From Coleofasciculus sp937127375 (lineage in GTDB: Bacteria; Cyanobacteriota; Cyanobacteriia; Cyanobacteriales; Coleofasciculaceae): DNA of 64,000 bases. Numbering within the stretch: position 1 is the first letter of the stretch; the number at the start of each line of letters is the position of its first letter. The translations under genes and the position numbers were made by a program. The stretch lies in the NCBI GenBank assembly GCA_040218875.1, contig JAVJQP010000088.1; one strand, 5' to 3'. Of this stretch, positions 7,874 through 16,472 are shown in pieces. The notes below the pieces were generated by a model. The model ran no database searches. It saw only the letters and a program-made list of their open reading frames with translations, and was not told the DNA's origin.

Positions 7874-8050
7874 TTACTCTGCCTCTTCTGCCTCTTCTGC
7901 CTCTTCACCCTCGACGGCTTCTTCACCCTCTACGGGTTCCTCGACGGCTTCTTCACCCTCGACGGGTTCCTCTACGCCTGCATTTTGGCAAGCGCCCAAA
8001 CTAACTCCCAAAGCCAATACCAGCAGCAAACTCAGTAATTTCTTAGTCAT
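7874..8050 (-). CDS. Small acidic lipoprotein with EEPVEGEEAVE repeats
   Basis: A 58-residue protein with a textbook lipoprotein signal: basic n-region MTKK, hydrophobic LLSLLLVLALGV, then the lipobox SLGAC with Cys at residue 21. The mature part is only about 37 residues and almost entirely Glu, Val, Ala, Pro and Gly in imperfect repeats (EEPVEGEEAVEEPVEGEEAV). The ribosome site AAGGGGAG sits about 7 nt before the ATG at 8050. Function unknown; a membrane-tethered, highly negatively charged peptide might bind cations or act as a spacer. The repeated tail likely varies in copy number between strains. Confidence 0.7.
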   Translation of the reverse strand: MTKKLLSLLLVLALGVSLGACQNAGVEEPVEGEEAVEEPVEGEEAVEGEEAEEAEEAE

Positions 8051-8431
8051 ACACTCCCCTTGGTGTTAAGGACTGCGTCAAATCAGACGTTATGTTAGCT
8101 TACTATAACTTTATAGTTTTAACACGACTACTGCTTTTTTCCTTAATCCAGCGAGAATGATCCCACTCTAACTGATCGATAAGAGTAGTACTTCGCTACG
8201 CTGCGCTTACGCGCCGTTTGGCTAACGTAAGAGTGAAGGAAGATGTATCAGATAGACTGGAATGACATTCACCCGCTTGTCTGACCCAGTTGTCTGAAGA
8301 TTGGTTATGATTCAGTAAATTCTGAAGAACTACGTAGTCTAACTAAATTAGCTGCATAATTGTTAATATAGGGTTTCTTTAGCGGTTTAGCCTATAAAAT
8401 CAGGACAAGCCGTCAAAGTGGGTGCGGAGGA
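8051..8431. other. Intergenic region, divergent promoters expected
   Basis: About 380 bp between the small lipoprotein (minus) and the GAF kinase (plus). It must carry both promoters. A fragment CTTCGCTACGCTGCGCTTACGC near 8191 resembles other dispersed palindromic debris. I see no gene or stable terminator in it. Confidence 0.4.
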
Positions 8432-10594
8432 TTGTTTAAGGAATGCATTGTGTTTTCTAATTTTTATCACGCTTTTCAATTGATCCAAGCTTGGATCAAG
8501 TATCCCCCAAGGCAAGCAGCACTAACCCAAAAAATCGTTGATCGCATCCGTAATTCCCTGGAATTGCAAGTTGTTGTGCAAACAGCCGTAGACGAAATTG
8601 CGGCGTTGCTTCGACTTGATTGTTGTAGTTTTTTCTGGTACTGGGAAGAACGGGAACAAGTTGAGATTGTCTGCGAACGCCGTCAGCATGAGCATCAGCC
8701 TTCGTATTTGGGAGAGTATCCCCTAGAATGTTTTGGTACTATGGCAAGGGCGATCGCCGAAGGGAAACGGATCGTTAATCGTGGCACAGCGCACTTGACA
8801 CCCACAGGACTACGGTGGAGAATTCAACAGCTTTTACACAAATCCTCTGCCAATCCCCCATCACTCATTGCCAATCCCTCCCTCTGGGACTATAAAGCCA
8901 GCTTATTGATTCCCGTCACAGGTAAAGAAAACGGAATTGGGTTTATTGCTTGTCTTTGTGAGCAATCTCGGTTTTGGGCAACTCCAGAAATTCAATTTTT
9001 AGAGTCTATCGCGGAATCCTTAGAAATTGGTATCCGTCAAGCTCAACTCTATGAACAAACCCAGAACCACGCCATTCGGGAACAACTCGTTAATCATATT
9101 ACCAATCAAACTCGCCAGAGTTTTGATCCCCAGACCATATTAACGGAAGCGATTAGCCATCTGTGTTCAGCGTTGGAAGTGGATCGATGTTTGGTGCATT
9201 TAGTCAAGGATTACCAAACCTCAGATCTGCCAGCCGTCAACTCAGAAACCGCCGCTACCTGTAATGGTGAGTCATTAAACCGGGATCATCTCTATGAGGT
9301 GTATCGCCAACCCTTTACCCCTTGCAAGGACACGTTCAATCCCCAGGGTCCAATTACCCAGTGGATTATTCAGCACCGACGGGCGGTAGTGATTCCTGAC
9401 GTAACCCAAGATGAACGGATTGATACCAACAACGAAGAATACCAATCTGCCCAAATCAAATCCTCGTTAGTGGTTCCGGTTCAAGCCCATGGTAAACTTT
9501 ATGCCATTTTGTTCCTCAATCAATGTGCTTACATTCGCTATTGGTCAAAACACGATCAAGAACTGGCACAAGCTGTCGCCGATCAGCTCGCTATTTCCCT
9601 GCAACAGGCATATTTATATACCCGCACCCAGCAACAAGCGGCACATAATGCCATGCAAGCCCAAAAACTGGCAGAAATGATTGAAGAACTGCGGCTGACC
9701 CAAGTCCAACTGATTCAAAGTGAAAAAATGTCCAGTTTAGGCAGAATGGTAGCTGGGGTGGCTCATGAAATCAATAATCCCATTAGTTTCATCTATGGTA
9801 ATATTCCTTACTTAGAAAATTATGTCAATGACTTGCTGCGCTTAGTGCAAGCCTACCAAACTGAATATGCGAACCCCTCACCGACACTGGAAAACCTCTT
9901 AGAGGAAGTGGAAATTGACTTTTTAAGCAAGGACTTACCGAAAATTTTGCAATCCATGCAATCAGGCACCCGGCGAATTCAGGAAATCGTACAGTTATTG
10001 CAGAGATTTTCTCGGCACAACGAAGCCTCCTTGAAACGGATTGATATCAACGCGGCATTGGAAAATACGTTGTTAATCCTGCACAACCAATGCATCAATA
10101 CGATTAAGATAGATCGGCATTACGACAACCTGCCTCATATTGAATGTTACCCTAAGCCGATCAATCAGGTATTTCTCAATCTGCTGACGAATGCCATTGA
10201 AGCACTCAATCGTTCGCCCAATTCTGATAAAATGATTACCCTGCGAACGCAATGGAAACCGAGCATCCATTCCTCTGATGAGGATCGGGTAGAAATTAGT
10301 ATCGCTGACAATGGTGTAGGCATTAATCCAGAGGTTCTCTCAAGTATCTTTGAGCCATTTTTCACCACCAAAGCCGTTGGAGAAGGTCGAGGTTTGGGTT
10401 TAACCGTGAGCTATCAAACCATTGTTAATCAACATCAGGGGCAACTAGACGTGCGATCGCAACCGGGTCAAGGGACTGAGTTTATTTTGCAAATCCCAGT
10501 GCGCCATCATCATGCCCTAAAATCGAGTCCCTCGTCCTCTCAATCCCCCACTCCTGCTTCTGACTTGTCACGGGAAGTCGCTAAACCTAGTTGA
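8432..10594 (+). CDS. Soluble GAF-GAF histidine kinase
   Basis: 720 residues, no membrane helix. Two GAF-like domains occupy about residues 25-215 and 220-395, then a short coiled coil (LAEMIEELRLTQVQLIQSEK). The HisKA H-box is GVAHEINNP with His445; the catalytic domain has the N-box NLLTNAIEAL, G1 DNGVGI, F-box FEPFFTTK and G2 GRGLGL. It autophosphorylates on His and passes the phosphate to an unidentified partner. Neither GAF has the Asp-x-Cys or Cys-His bilin motif, so the ligand is unknown. TTG at 8432 is very close to GGAGG; GTG at 8450 has AAGGA 7 nt ahead and may be the true start. It ends in a basic-poor Ser/Pro tail. Confidence 0.88.
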   Translation: MFKECIVFSNFYHAFQLIQAWIKYPPRQAALTQKIVDRIRNSLELQVVVQTAVDEIAALLRLDCCSFFWYWEEREQVEIVCERRQHEHQPSYLGEYPLECFGTMARAIAEGKRIVNRGTAHLTPTGLRWRIQQLLHKSSANPPSLIANPSLWDYKASLLIPVTGKENGIGFIACLCEQSRFWATPEIQFLESIAESLEIGIRQAQLYEQTQNHAIREQLVNHITNQTRQSFDPQTILTEAISHLCSALEVDRCLVHLVKDYQTSDLPAVNSETAATCNGESLNRDHLYEVYRQPFTPCKDTFNPQGPITQWIIQHRRAVVIPDVTQDERIDTNNEEYQSAQIKSSLVVPVQAHGKLYAILFLNQCAYIRYWSKHDQELAQAVADQLAISLQQAYLYTRTQQQAAHNAMQAQKLAEMIEELRLTQVQLIQSEKMSSLGRMVAGVAHEINNPISFIYGNIPYLENYVNDLLRLVQAYQTEYANPSPTLENLLEEVEIDFLSKDLPKILQSMQSGTRRIQEIVQLLQRFSRHNEASLKRIDINAALENTLLILHNQCINTIKIDRHYDNLPHIECYPKPINQVFLNLLTNAIEALNRSPNSDKMITLRTQWKPSIHSSDEDRVEISIADNGVGINPEVLSSIFEPFFTTKAVGEGRGLGLTVSYQTIVNQHQGQLDVRSQPGQGTEFILQIPVRHHHALKSSPSSSQSPTPASDLSREVAKPS

Positions 10595-10596
10595 CA

Positions 10597-10649
10597 GGGG
10601 AGATGGGGAGATGGGGAGATAGGGAGATGGGGAGATGGGGAGATGGGGA
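10597..10649. repeat. GGGGAGAT 8-bp microsatellite
   Basis: Six to seven copies of GGGGAGAT begin two bases after the kinase stop codon. It matches the pattern of purine-rich arrays placed immediately 3' of stops also seen at 11325, 28640 and 62157. Confidence 0.9.
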
Positions 10650-10701
10650 AGAATTTTCTCAGTCAATGGTTAACAGCCAACACTCTTGCCCTCAAAACTC
10701 G

Positions 10702-10766
10702 GTAGGGGCGAGTTTTGTCACATCCGTTGTCAGGTAAGAAATGATAATAGTCAAACTTGCTCCTAC
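10702..10766. repeat. Degenerate copy of the GTAGGGGCGGGTTT palindrome
   Basis: Ends GTAGGGGCGAGTTTT and AAACTTGCTCCTAC pair as an inverted repeat. The interior (GTCACATCC ... GATAATAGT) matches the copy at 18591-18620. Because it is a dispersed repeat, the reading frame that runs through it into the FtsL-like gene should not be taken as coding. Confidence 0.8.
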
Positions 10767-10808
10767 ACAAAACTAAAAACTCAAAACGCAAATATCTGCC
10801 AAACGCTT

Positions 10809-11324
10809 ATGAATGCTGTCTCTCGTTCTGTTCCAATTCAACGTCATCCTTCTCGCCAAGTTCCGGTTTCCTCGAGAAGGCGGTCATCTCGATCAAGCCC
10901 TGTGTCCCCCTTGGCGTCTAGAACCAGTCGCCAAAAGGTAGAAAGGCTTGACACCTCACGAGAACGGACTCCTGGCTGGTTGCGATCGCTGATGATTCTG
11001 CAACGCGGTTCGGATGTGATCACGCTGATCCTGGGTATTGTGACACTAACCATTTATTCCTGGACTGTATATACCCAGCAGCAGTGGACGCAAGAATACC
11101 GAAAATTGGGAACGCTCCAGCGAAATGAGCGTGATCTGACAACGACGAATGAAATCATCAAAGATCAACTCGCTCAACAAGCGGAACGCCCTGCCACAGG
11201 TTTGGTAACACCTACTACTGCCAATACCCTTTTGCTCTCTCCGGCACCTCAGCGCCAATTCCAGGAATCTCCGAATCAGACGCCTGATCAAGAAACCCTG
11301 GCACAGACTCCTTTGGGATACTGA
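10809..11324 (+). CDS. FtsL-like single-pass membrane protein upstream of ftsI
   Basis: 171 residues from ATG 10809. An N-terminal cytoplasmic tail of about 75 residues is rich in Ser and Arg (SSRRRSSRSSPVSPL). One membrane helix (VITLILGIVTLTIYSW) follows, then a helical, coiled-coil-like stretch (QEYRKLGTLQRNERDLTTTN) and a Pro/Gln-rich end. This is the FtsL/septal-protein topology, and the gene lies 120 bp upstream of ftsI, where ftsL is found in many bacteria. It probably joins FtsI in the divisome. The frame stays open upstream to 10686 but that part is repeat sequence. FtsL is poorly conserved, so the name is by architecture and context. Confidence 0.72.
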   Translation: MNAVSRSVPIQRHPSRQVPVSSRRRSSRSSPVSPLASRTSRQKVERLDTSRERTPGWLRSLMILQRGSDVITLILGIVTLTIYSWTVYTQQQWTQEYRKLGTLQRNERDLTTTNEIIKDQLAQQAERPATGLVTPTTANTLLLSPAPQRQFQESPNQTPDQETLAQTPLGY

Positions 11325-11396
11325 GGGAGCAAAGGGGCAAAGGGGCGGAGGGGCGGAGGGGCAAAGGGGCGGAGGGGCGGAGGGGCGGAGGGGCGG
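11325..11396. repeat. GGGGCGGA/GGGGCAAA microsatellite
   Basis: About eight 8-bp units start immediately after the stop codon of the FtsL-like gene and fill much of the gap to ftsI. The gap also has AACTCAAAACTCAAAAC repeat that continues into the 5' end of ftsI. Confidence 0.9.
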
Positions 11397-11443
11397 CGAT
11401 AATATATTGCACCTAGCTAATCTCTCAACTCCAGTTGGGCAGG

Positions 11444-13249
11444 ATGAATGATCGAATGCAGAACTCAAAACTCAAAACCAGGTTCCCTACGAGGGTCACG
11501 AAGGGTCAACACTCAAAACTGAACACTCAACAGTCAAAACTGTTTCAACGCCCTGGGTTTAGATTGCTGTTAATTTGGGTAATCATGATGGCAGGGAGTT
11601 TTGGGCTGTTATTCAATTTATATCGGCTGCAAGTCGTCATCTCACCTAGCTTGGAAGAAAAAGCAAGGCAACAGCAGATGATTTATATGCGCCCGTTTAT
11701 TCCGCGTCGTCCAATAGTTGACCGTAATGGTAATGTTTTGGCGGTGGATCGGCGCGTATATACCCTTTACGTTCATCCCAAACTGTTTAAGCTATCCAAA
11801 GCCAATATAGCGACTCAGCTAGCGCCAATTCTGGACAAATCGTCTACTGACTTGGAAACGCTATTTAATAAAAGAAATACGGGGATTCAAGTTAGCGGGT
11901 CATTAACGGAAGATACAGCGAACAAAGTTACTCAATTAAGTTTGGATGGGATCGAACTGATTCCCAAATATTCTCGCCTTTATCCTCAGCAAGAATTAGC
12001 CGCTGATGTGGTTGGATACGTCAATGTTGATCATCAAGGTCAGGCAGGAATTGAGTATTCTCAGGAAAAATTATTAGAACGAGAAATTCGCACGCTGCGA
12101 ATGAGTCGGGCAGGTAATGGTACATTGATGCCGGATCATATTCCAGAAGGGTTTCTCCACTCAGATGATCTGCGGTTGCAACTGACCCTCGACAGTCGCT
12201 TACAACGTGCGGCACGTTCTGCCCTTAAGCAAAAAATTAAGGAATTTAATGCCAAACGAGGTACTGTAATTGTTATGGATGCCTTGGATGGTTCCTTGTT
12301 GGTGTTAGTCTCAGAACCAACCTATAACCCGAATCACTATTCGACCTCTGACATTAGTTTGTTTAAAAATTGGGCATTGGCAGATTTGTATGAACCGGGT
12401 TCCACATTTAAGCCCTTGAATGTGGCGATCGCGCTGGAATCTGGAGTCGTTCGTCCTGATAGTTTATTTAATGATACGGGTTCGATTCAGATCGGTCGGT
12501 GGCCCATTGCCAACTATGACAAAAAAGCCCATGGCATGATCAATCCGGCACAAATCCTGCGACATTCCAGTAACGTGGGCATGGTGCGGATGATGCAGCA
12601 AATGCAGCCTGAGGTTTACTATGGTTGGCTAGAACGATTGGGATTAGGGCAGAAACTGGAAACAGATCTGCCCTTTGAAACCGCCGGACAGCTCAAAAAT
12701 CAGCGAAATTTTACCAGTTCCCCCATCGAACCCGCAACAACAGCGTTTGGTCAAGGCTTTTCCCTAACGCCGCTTCAGCTTGCTCAACTCCATGCTACGT
12801 TAGCCAATGGGGGTAAGTTAGTTATGCCTTATATGGTACAAGGACTTTTTGATAGTCAAGGTCAGCTATATTGGCAACCACGCCTGAGTGCGCCCCGCCC
12901 TATCTTCTCACCAGAAACCAGTCAGAACGTTCTGGAAATGATGGAAACTGTGGTTAGCCAAGGAACGGGAAAAACGGCTCAAATTTCAGGGTATCGAGTG
13001 GCGGGGAAAACGGGAACGGCTCAGAAAGCTAGTCCCACGGGTGGGTATTTTACCAATGCCAAAATTACCAGCTTTGTGGGAATTCTCGGTGTGGATTCTC
13101 CTCGTTATGTGGTGATGGCGGTGGTGGATGAACCGAAGGGAAATGCTTTTGGTTCTACAGTCGCTGCACCGATTGTTAAGTCAGTCATGGAAGCTTTAAT
13201 CGCGATCGAGCAGATTCCGCCAAGTCAGCCCACAGTAGCGACAGAATGA
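11444..13249 (+). CDS. ftsI: Penicillin-binding protein 2/FtsI, septal transpeptidase
   Basis: About 600 residues. After a cytoplasmic tail, a membrane helix (RLLLIWVIMMAGSFGLLFNL) anchors the protein; the PBP dimerisation domain starts at RPFIPRRPIVDRNGNVLAVD. The transpeptidase has SxxK in GSTFKPL (Ser about 320), SxN in HSSNVGM and KTG in AGKTGTAQ. It cross-links septal peptidoglycan. The first ~35 residues (QNSKLKTR...KGQHSKLNTQQSKL) are encoded by the AACTCAAAACTC intergenic repeat, so they may be a repeat-derived extension or the true start may lie nearer the helix. TTG at 11435 is an alternative start. No PASTA domains. Confidence 0.92.
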   Translation: MNDRMQNSKLKTRFPTRVTKGQHSKLNTQQSKLFQRPGFRLLLIWVIMMAGSFGLLFNLYRLQVVISPSLEEKARQQQMIYMRPFIPRRPIVDRNGNVLAVDRRVYTLYVHPKLFKLSKANIATQLAPILDKSSTDLETLFNKRNTGIQVSGSLTEDTANKVTQLSLDGIELIPKYSRLYPQQELAADVVGYVNVDHQGQAGIEYSQEKLLEREIRTLRMSRAGNGTLMPDHIPEGFLHSDDLRLQLTLDSRLQRAARSALKQKIKEFNAKRGTVIVMDALDGSLLVLVSEPTYNPNHYSTSDISLFKNWALADLYEPGSTFKPLNVAIALESGVVRPDSLFNDTGSIQIGRWPIANYDKKAHGMINPAQILRHSSNVGMVRMMQQMQPEVYYGWLERLGLGQKLETDLPFETAGQLKNQRNFTSSPIEPATTAFGQGFSLTPLQLAQLHATLANGGKLVMPYMVQGLFDSQGQLYWQPRLSAPRPIFSPETSQNVLEMMETVVSQGTGKTAQISGYRVAGKTGTAQKASPTGGYFTNAKITSFVGILGVDSPRYVVMAVVDEPKGNAFGSTVAAPIVKSVMEALIAIEQIPPSQPTVATE

Positions 13250-13320
13250 CACGTCCAAGGGTGGCAGAAAAAATCTGGCTAATCACCTTTTCAGCTCCCC
13301 TTGTGACACATTTAGGTTTA

Positions 13321-13665
13321 TTAGCGGTTGGAGAAGTGGGCATATCGCTGCTGGTGGATTATTTCGAGTCGGGATAATGCCTCTGGTGTATAGCGTTGGG
13401 CTTCAATACATATTGATTGCCAGAGGATATTGAGGGCGTCGAGGTTGGGACAATAGCGTATGAGCGTGCGACAAGCGGCAATCCACTGTTCAATTTGGCG
13501 GTAGCTGACGAAGTAACCGCCGATTCCTTTGATATGTACCCAAAGAACGTTATGCCATTTTTCCCAGTTGAGGATACGCTCTTGGGGGATTCTCAGGAGC
13601 TTGGCGATTTGCCCAAGGGTGATGACGAAGGTTTTGGGGTTGATGCGATGGCGTATGGGTTGCAT
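13321..13665 (-). CDS. Hypothetical protein
   Basis: 114 residues with no domain I can name. It is rich in aromatic and basic residues (NWEKWHNVLWVHIKGIGGYF, IHQQRYAHF). The segment TLGQIAKLLRIPQERILNWE looks like a helix-turn-helix of the MerR/excisionase sort, which hints at nucleic-acid binding. It has an AT-rich promoter-like region upstream (ATATATAATATATG near 13709) and is on the same strand as the XRE gene, about 110 bp downstream of it. Confidence 0.6.
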   Translation of the reverse strand: MQPIRHRINPKTFVITLGQIAKLLRIPQERILNWEKWHNVLWVHIKGIGGYFVSYRQIEQWIAACRTLIRYCPNLDALNILWQSICIEAQRYTPEALSRLEIIHQQRYAHFSNR

Positions 13666-13774
13666 AGCTTTACTATTGAGGTAGATGCTTTACCGAATTT
13701 TTGTGTCAACATATATAATATATGCGGTAGAGCATCAATATGTAAATACCTTCCTTGAAATTAGTTGGAGTGTT

Positions 13775-14260
13775 CTAGTCTTCTTCTATGACGTGAAATC
13801 CAACTTGTTCTGCAATCAGGCTTAAATATTTAGATGTAGCGAGAGTCGGCTCATAAGCGCTGTTTTCCCACTGACTAACTGTCGCCTGTCGTACACCAAG
13901 CTTTTGGGCAAACTCTGCCTGAGTTAAACCCATGTAGCGACGTAGTGCCTTGATGAGTTGAGCATTCCATAGCACAGCGTCACCCAGATGCGGAACTTTA
14001 GGTTTAGCTGTAGGTTGGCGAAATGTCACCCGTTGTTGCTCGAAATCGACATCCTCAACCCGATATCCGGCTTCCATCCAGGCAGAAGCTTGCAGTGCGC
14101 CTTTACTGCGATTGCTCCACCATGCCCGTTTTTTCCGTGCTGAGTCGGGTAAGGTGTCATTCATGAGTTTCTCGATTTCTGCAAAGGTGAGAATGACTTC
14201 ATCTTGATTACTCTCTTGCAGAAATGCCAGGAGTGGCTGGTACTTGCTATCTGGCTTCAT
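13775..14260 (-). CDS. XRE-family regulator with N-terminal DUF7662-like domain
   Basis: 161 residues. The N-terminal part (KYQPLLAFLQ ... EVILTFAEIEKLMNDTLP ... WWSNRSK) matches what I know of the DUF7662 fold, seen attached to DNA-binding and nuclease proteins. The C-terminal 60 residues form a clear XRE helix-turn-helix: LRRYMGLTQAEFAQKLGVRQ followed by ATVSQWENSAYEPT. It probably represses its own or neighbouring genes. The neighbour downstream is the small hypothetical at 13321-13665; this two-gene layout could be a toxin-antitoxin-like pair, but the partner has no recognisable toxin motif. Confidence 0.75.
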   Translation of the reverse strand: MKPDSKYQPLLAFLQESNQDEVILTFAEIEKLMNDTLPDSARKKRAWWSNRSKGALQASAWMEAGYRVEDVDFEQQRVTFRQPTAKPKVPHLGDAVLWNAQLIKALRRYMGLTQAEFAQKLGVRQATVSQWENSAYEPTLATSKYLSLIAEQVGFHVIEED

Positions 14261-14495
14261 GGGGCAAAACCTCTACGCCCATCAATGTCTGTGGGTTGAG
14301 ATGTTGGCGGGATTTCTTTTTTGGTGCAGTGAGAAAGGGGCATGAAGCTGTGCTAAGGGACTCTTGACCATCTCTAGGATGCCAGAAAATTGGGGAATGC
14401 GATCGCTCTATCCTGCCAAATTGCCAAAGGGTGAGATGTTCAGTCTAACTGCCATAATTGTTTTATGGGACAAGAAAACTTAAAGGAGACTGGCG

Positions 14496-15086
14496 ATGAA
14501 GGGACGTAAACTGGGGTCATTTCTATTGATGGGCATGGTACTGGGGTTGACAGCCAATCCCGCTCAGGCGTTACCCGGTCAAACCGTGGAAACCGTCGCC
14601 GCTTGGATTGCGGCTCATCCTACCTTAGAACCCGGTATTGGCGATGGGTTAGTCGTGACTAAGCAGAATACCGCCGCTCAACGATTTAAATTTGAAGCCT
14701 CGGTGCTTCCTCCAGGTCAAATCGCCTTTCCCACGAATCGCCGCCTGATTCAAAGTGAGCAAATTTCCTTCTATGACATGATTAATGGAGTGACTCCAGA
14801 ACGACTCACGGAGTCACTGCGAGTTATTTATGGTCCAGCAATCTATCAAGATTACCAGAGAGCTAACCTGGTATACGCTTATCCCACACCCGCAACCATC
14901 GATTTAGCTCGGCGACAAAATCGACCCATGCTAATAGCACGACAAGGCGAGCTTTTATTAGGCGATCGCTTTGCCTATTGGTTAGAAGTGACTCGAACTG
15001 AGAATGGCAAACCAATTAATGGGCGGATAACGGTTTTCTTGCCCGAAGATTTAGACAAACTTGAAGTTGAATTGCGAAATCGTTAG
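14496..15086 (+). CDS. Hypothetical secreted protein
   Basis: 196 residues with a clear signal peptide: MKGRKLGS, hydrophobic FLLMGMVLGLTA, cleavage at NPAQA-LP near residue 26. The mature part has no family that I recognise; it has several aromatic-rich segments (DYQRANLVYAYP, GDRFAYWLEVTR) that suggest a small beta-rich domain. AAAGGAG precedes the ATG by about 8 nt. It is likely periplasmic or exported, and stands alone. Confidence 0.72.
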   Translation: MKGRKLGSFLLMGMVLGLTANPAQALPGQTVETVAAWIAAHPTLEPGIGDGLVVTKQNTAAQRFKFEASVLPPGQIAFPTNRRLIQSEQISFYDMINGVTPERLTESLRVIYGPAIYQDYQRANLVYAYPTPATIDLARRQNRPMLIARQGELLLGDRFAYWLEVTRTENGKPINGRITVFLPEDLDKLEVELRNR

Positions 15087-15249
15087 TCATTGGTCATTGG
15101 TCATGTCCGTAGTTATTTGGAAAGGAGTCTTAGCCTTTTCCCTTCCTACCTGCCTGTCATATCATATCCTGACGATTGCCCTTAATGGCAATACTTTAAT
15201 AACAAGGATTTCAGGCGTTTTTATGAGGAGTATTTGATCGGACATGATA

Positions 15250-15600
15250 TCATTTGTCATTCATTTGCCAAATACCTGAAAAAATACTCTCAACAGCACG
15301 AGCAATGCGCTTGAGATCTTCATCGAGCAGGGGGGGCCAATTCACACTAGCCCGACGCCCTGCTTCAAACTGTTCTCGGCTCTCATAAGCCAATAAATAT
15401 AAGGCGTGAACAAGTTCTCGGTCTAGAGTCGATGCATCTCGCAGACGCTCAAATATCATTTTTAGGGCTAATAAAGTATTGGTAATCTGACCTGGAATCG
15501 GTGGTTTGTACGACTTGAGTCGAACCAAAAATGCGTCTTTATTTTGGTCAGATATTGTGGCTTGATTAATCACAAAGTTACGGGCTGTTTTGTAATCCAT
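15250..15600 (-). CDS. Hypothetical protein
   Basis: 116 residues, soluble and predicted mostly helical (TLLALKMIFERLRDAST, DRELVHALYLLAYESREQFE). No signal, no recognised motif. The length and regular helices suggest a small helical adaptor. It is convergent with the secreted protein at 14496; both ends carry TCATTGGTCATT or TCATTTGTCATTC repeat bases. Confidence 0.6.
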   Translation of the reverse strand: MDYKTARNFVINQATISDQNKDAFLVRLKSYKPPIPGQITNTLLALKMIFERLRDASTLDRELVHALYLLAYESREQFEAGRRASVNWPPLLDEDLKRIARAVESIFSGIWQMNDK

Positions 15601-16197
15601 TGAATTTTAATAGACGAGTTGGCGCTGATGATTTTGTGTGAATATTACTATCACTAAATCCGGATTAACTATTCTCTTTGTGCTGGCTTTGTGCTGGGGA
15701 CAAAGTAGAAGGAAGATGGCATAGTGCAGAAGGCTGCAAGGAAAAAGTACCCAAATTATAAAGGGAGTTACTTAAGCGGATTTAGTATAATACCATTTCT
15801 TTGTAACATTACACATCATATTCACCCCTACCTACTTCATTGACGCAGGAGGAAGGCTCACACTACCTCTGCTTTCTGTTCTCCATTCCTGGTTTTCTGT
15901 TCCCTAATCTCCACCATTAAATTCAATTTTCAATCTTATAAGTGCGACAGGTTGATATCCTAAATATCTGGATTTTAGTCTTCATCCATAGTTGCTTCGG
16001 TTCGACTCCCTTAGCCATCAAATTTATAGAATTTATTATTTCTTCCAATTTTATGCGGATTTGGCATTGAACTGTCTGAAACAAGTATTACACGACTTAC
16101 GAATTTGAGATATTTTTTGTAGAGATTAATTTTTAACTCTCCTTAAAGAAGCAAAAACGTCAGTCTTGCTGTATAAGCGCTGCAAATGACATCTACA
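15601..16197. other. Intergenic region without recognisable gene
   Basis: About 600 bp of AT-rich sequence upstream of the hypothetical at 15250 and before a small candidate gene. Stop codons are frequent in all frames, and I see no strong hairpin. CTCTCCTTAAAG near 16137 is unexplained. Confidence 0.4.
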
Positions 16198-16365
16198 ATG
16201 CACATTTATAATTGGGTTTTGCTCGCTAGTCTATCCCTATCTGAACCAGGAAGACTTGATTCCTCTTTTCTGGTAAATCAGCAAAGGTTAGTGCTAGCTT
16301 CAACAGAACAAAGTCCGCCCCCTGGTTGTAATCGAACTGATCCTCCTGACTGTCAACCTCGATAG
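16198..16365 (+). CDS. Candidate small secreted peptide with two cysteines
   Basis: A 55-codon reading frame from ATG. The N-terminus (MHIYNWVLLASLSLS) is weakly hydrophobic; the C-terminus SPPPGCNRTDPPDCQPR has two Cys within Pro-rich repeats of the form PPxC. It is followed 43 bp later by a terminator-like hairpin, which supports a transcribed unit. There is no good ribosome site, so the call is tentative. Confidence 0.4.
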   Translation: MHIYNWVLLASLSLSEPGRLDSSFLVNQQRLVLASTEQSPPPGCNRTDPPDCQPR

Positions 16366-16407
16366 TAGACCACTTTGAAAATAAAGCTAGTTGAAAATAC
16401 CTCGTCC

Positions 16408-16440
16408 TAACCCGCTTTTTATAGTCGGGTTATTTATGTT
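16408..16440 (+). terminator. Terminator-like hairpin
   Basis: TAACCCG (16408-16414) pairs with CGGGTTA (16426-16432), followed by TTTATGTTT. The stem reads equally on both strands, so it could also serve the minus-strand carotenoid oxygenase that ends at 16473. Confidence 0.55.
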
Positions 16441-16472
16441 TAAGGACAAATAACTAACGACCAATGAAAACT

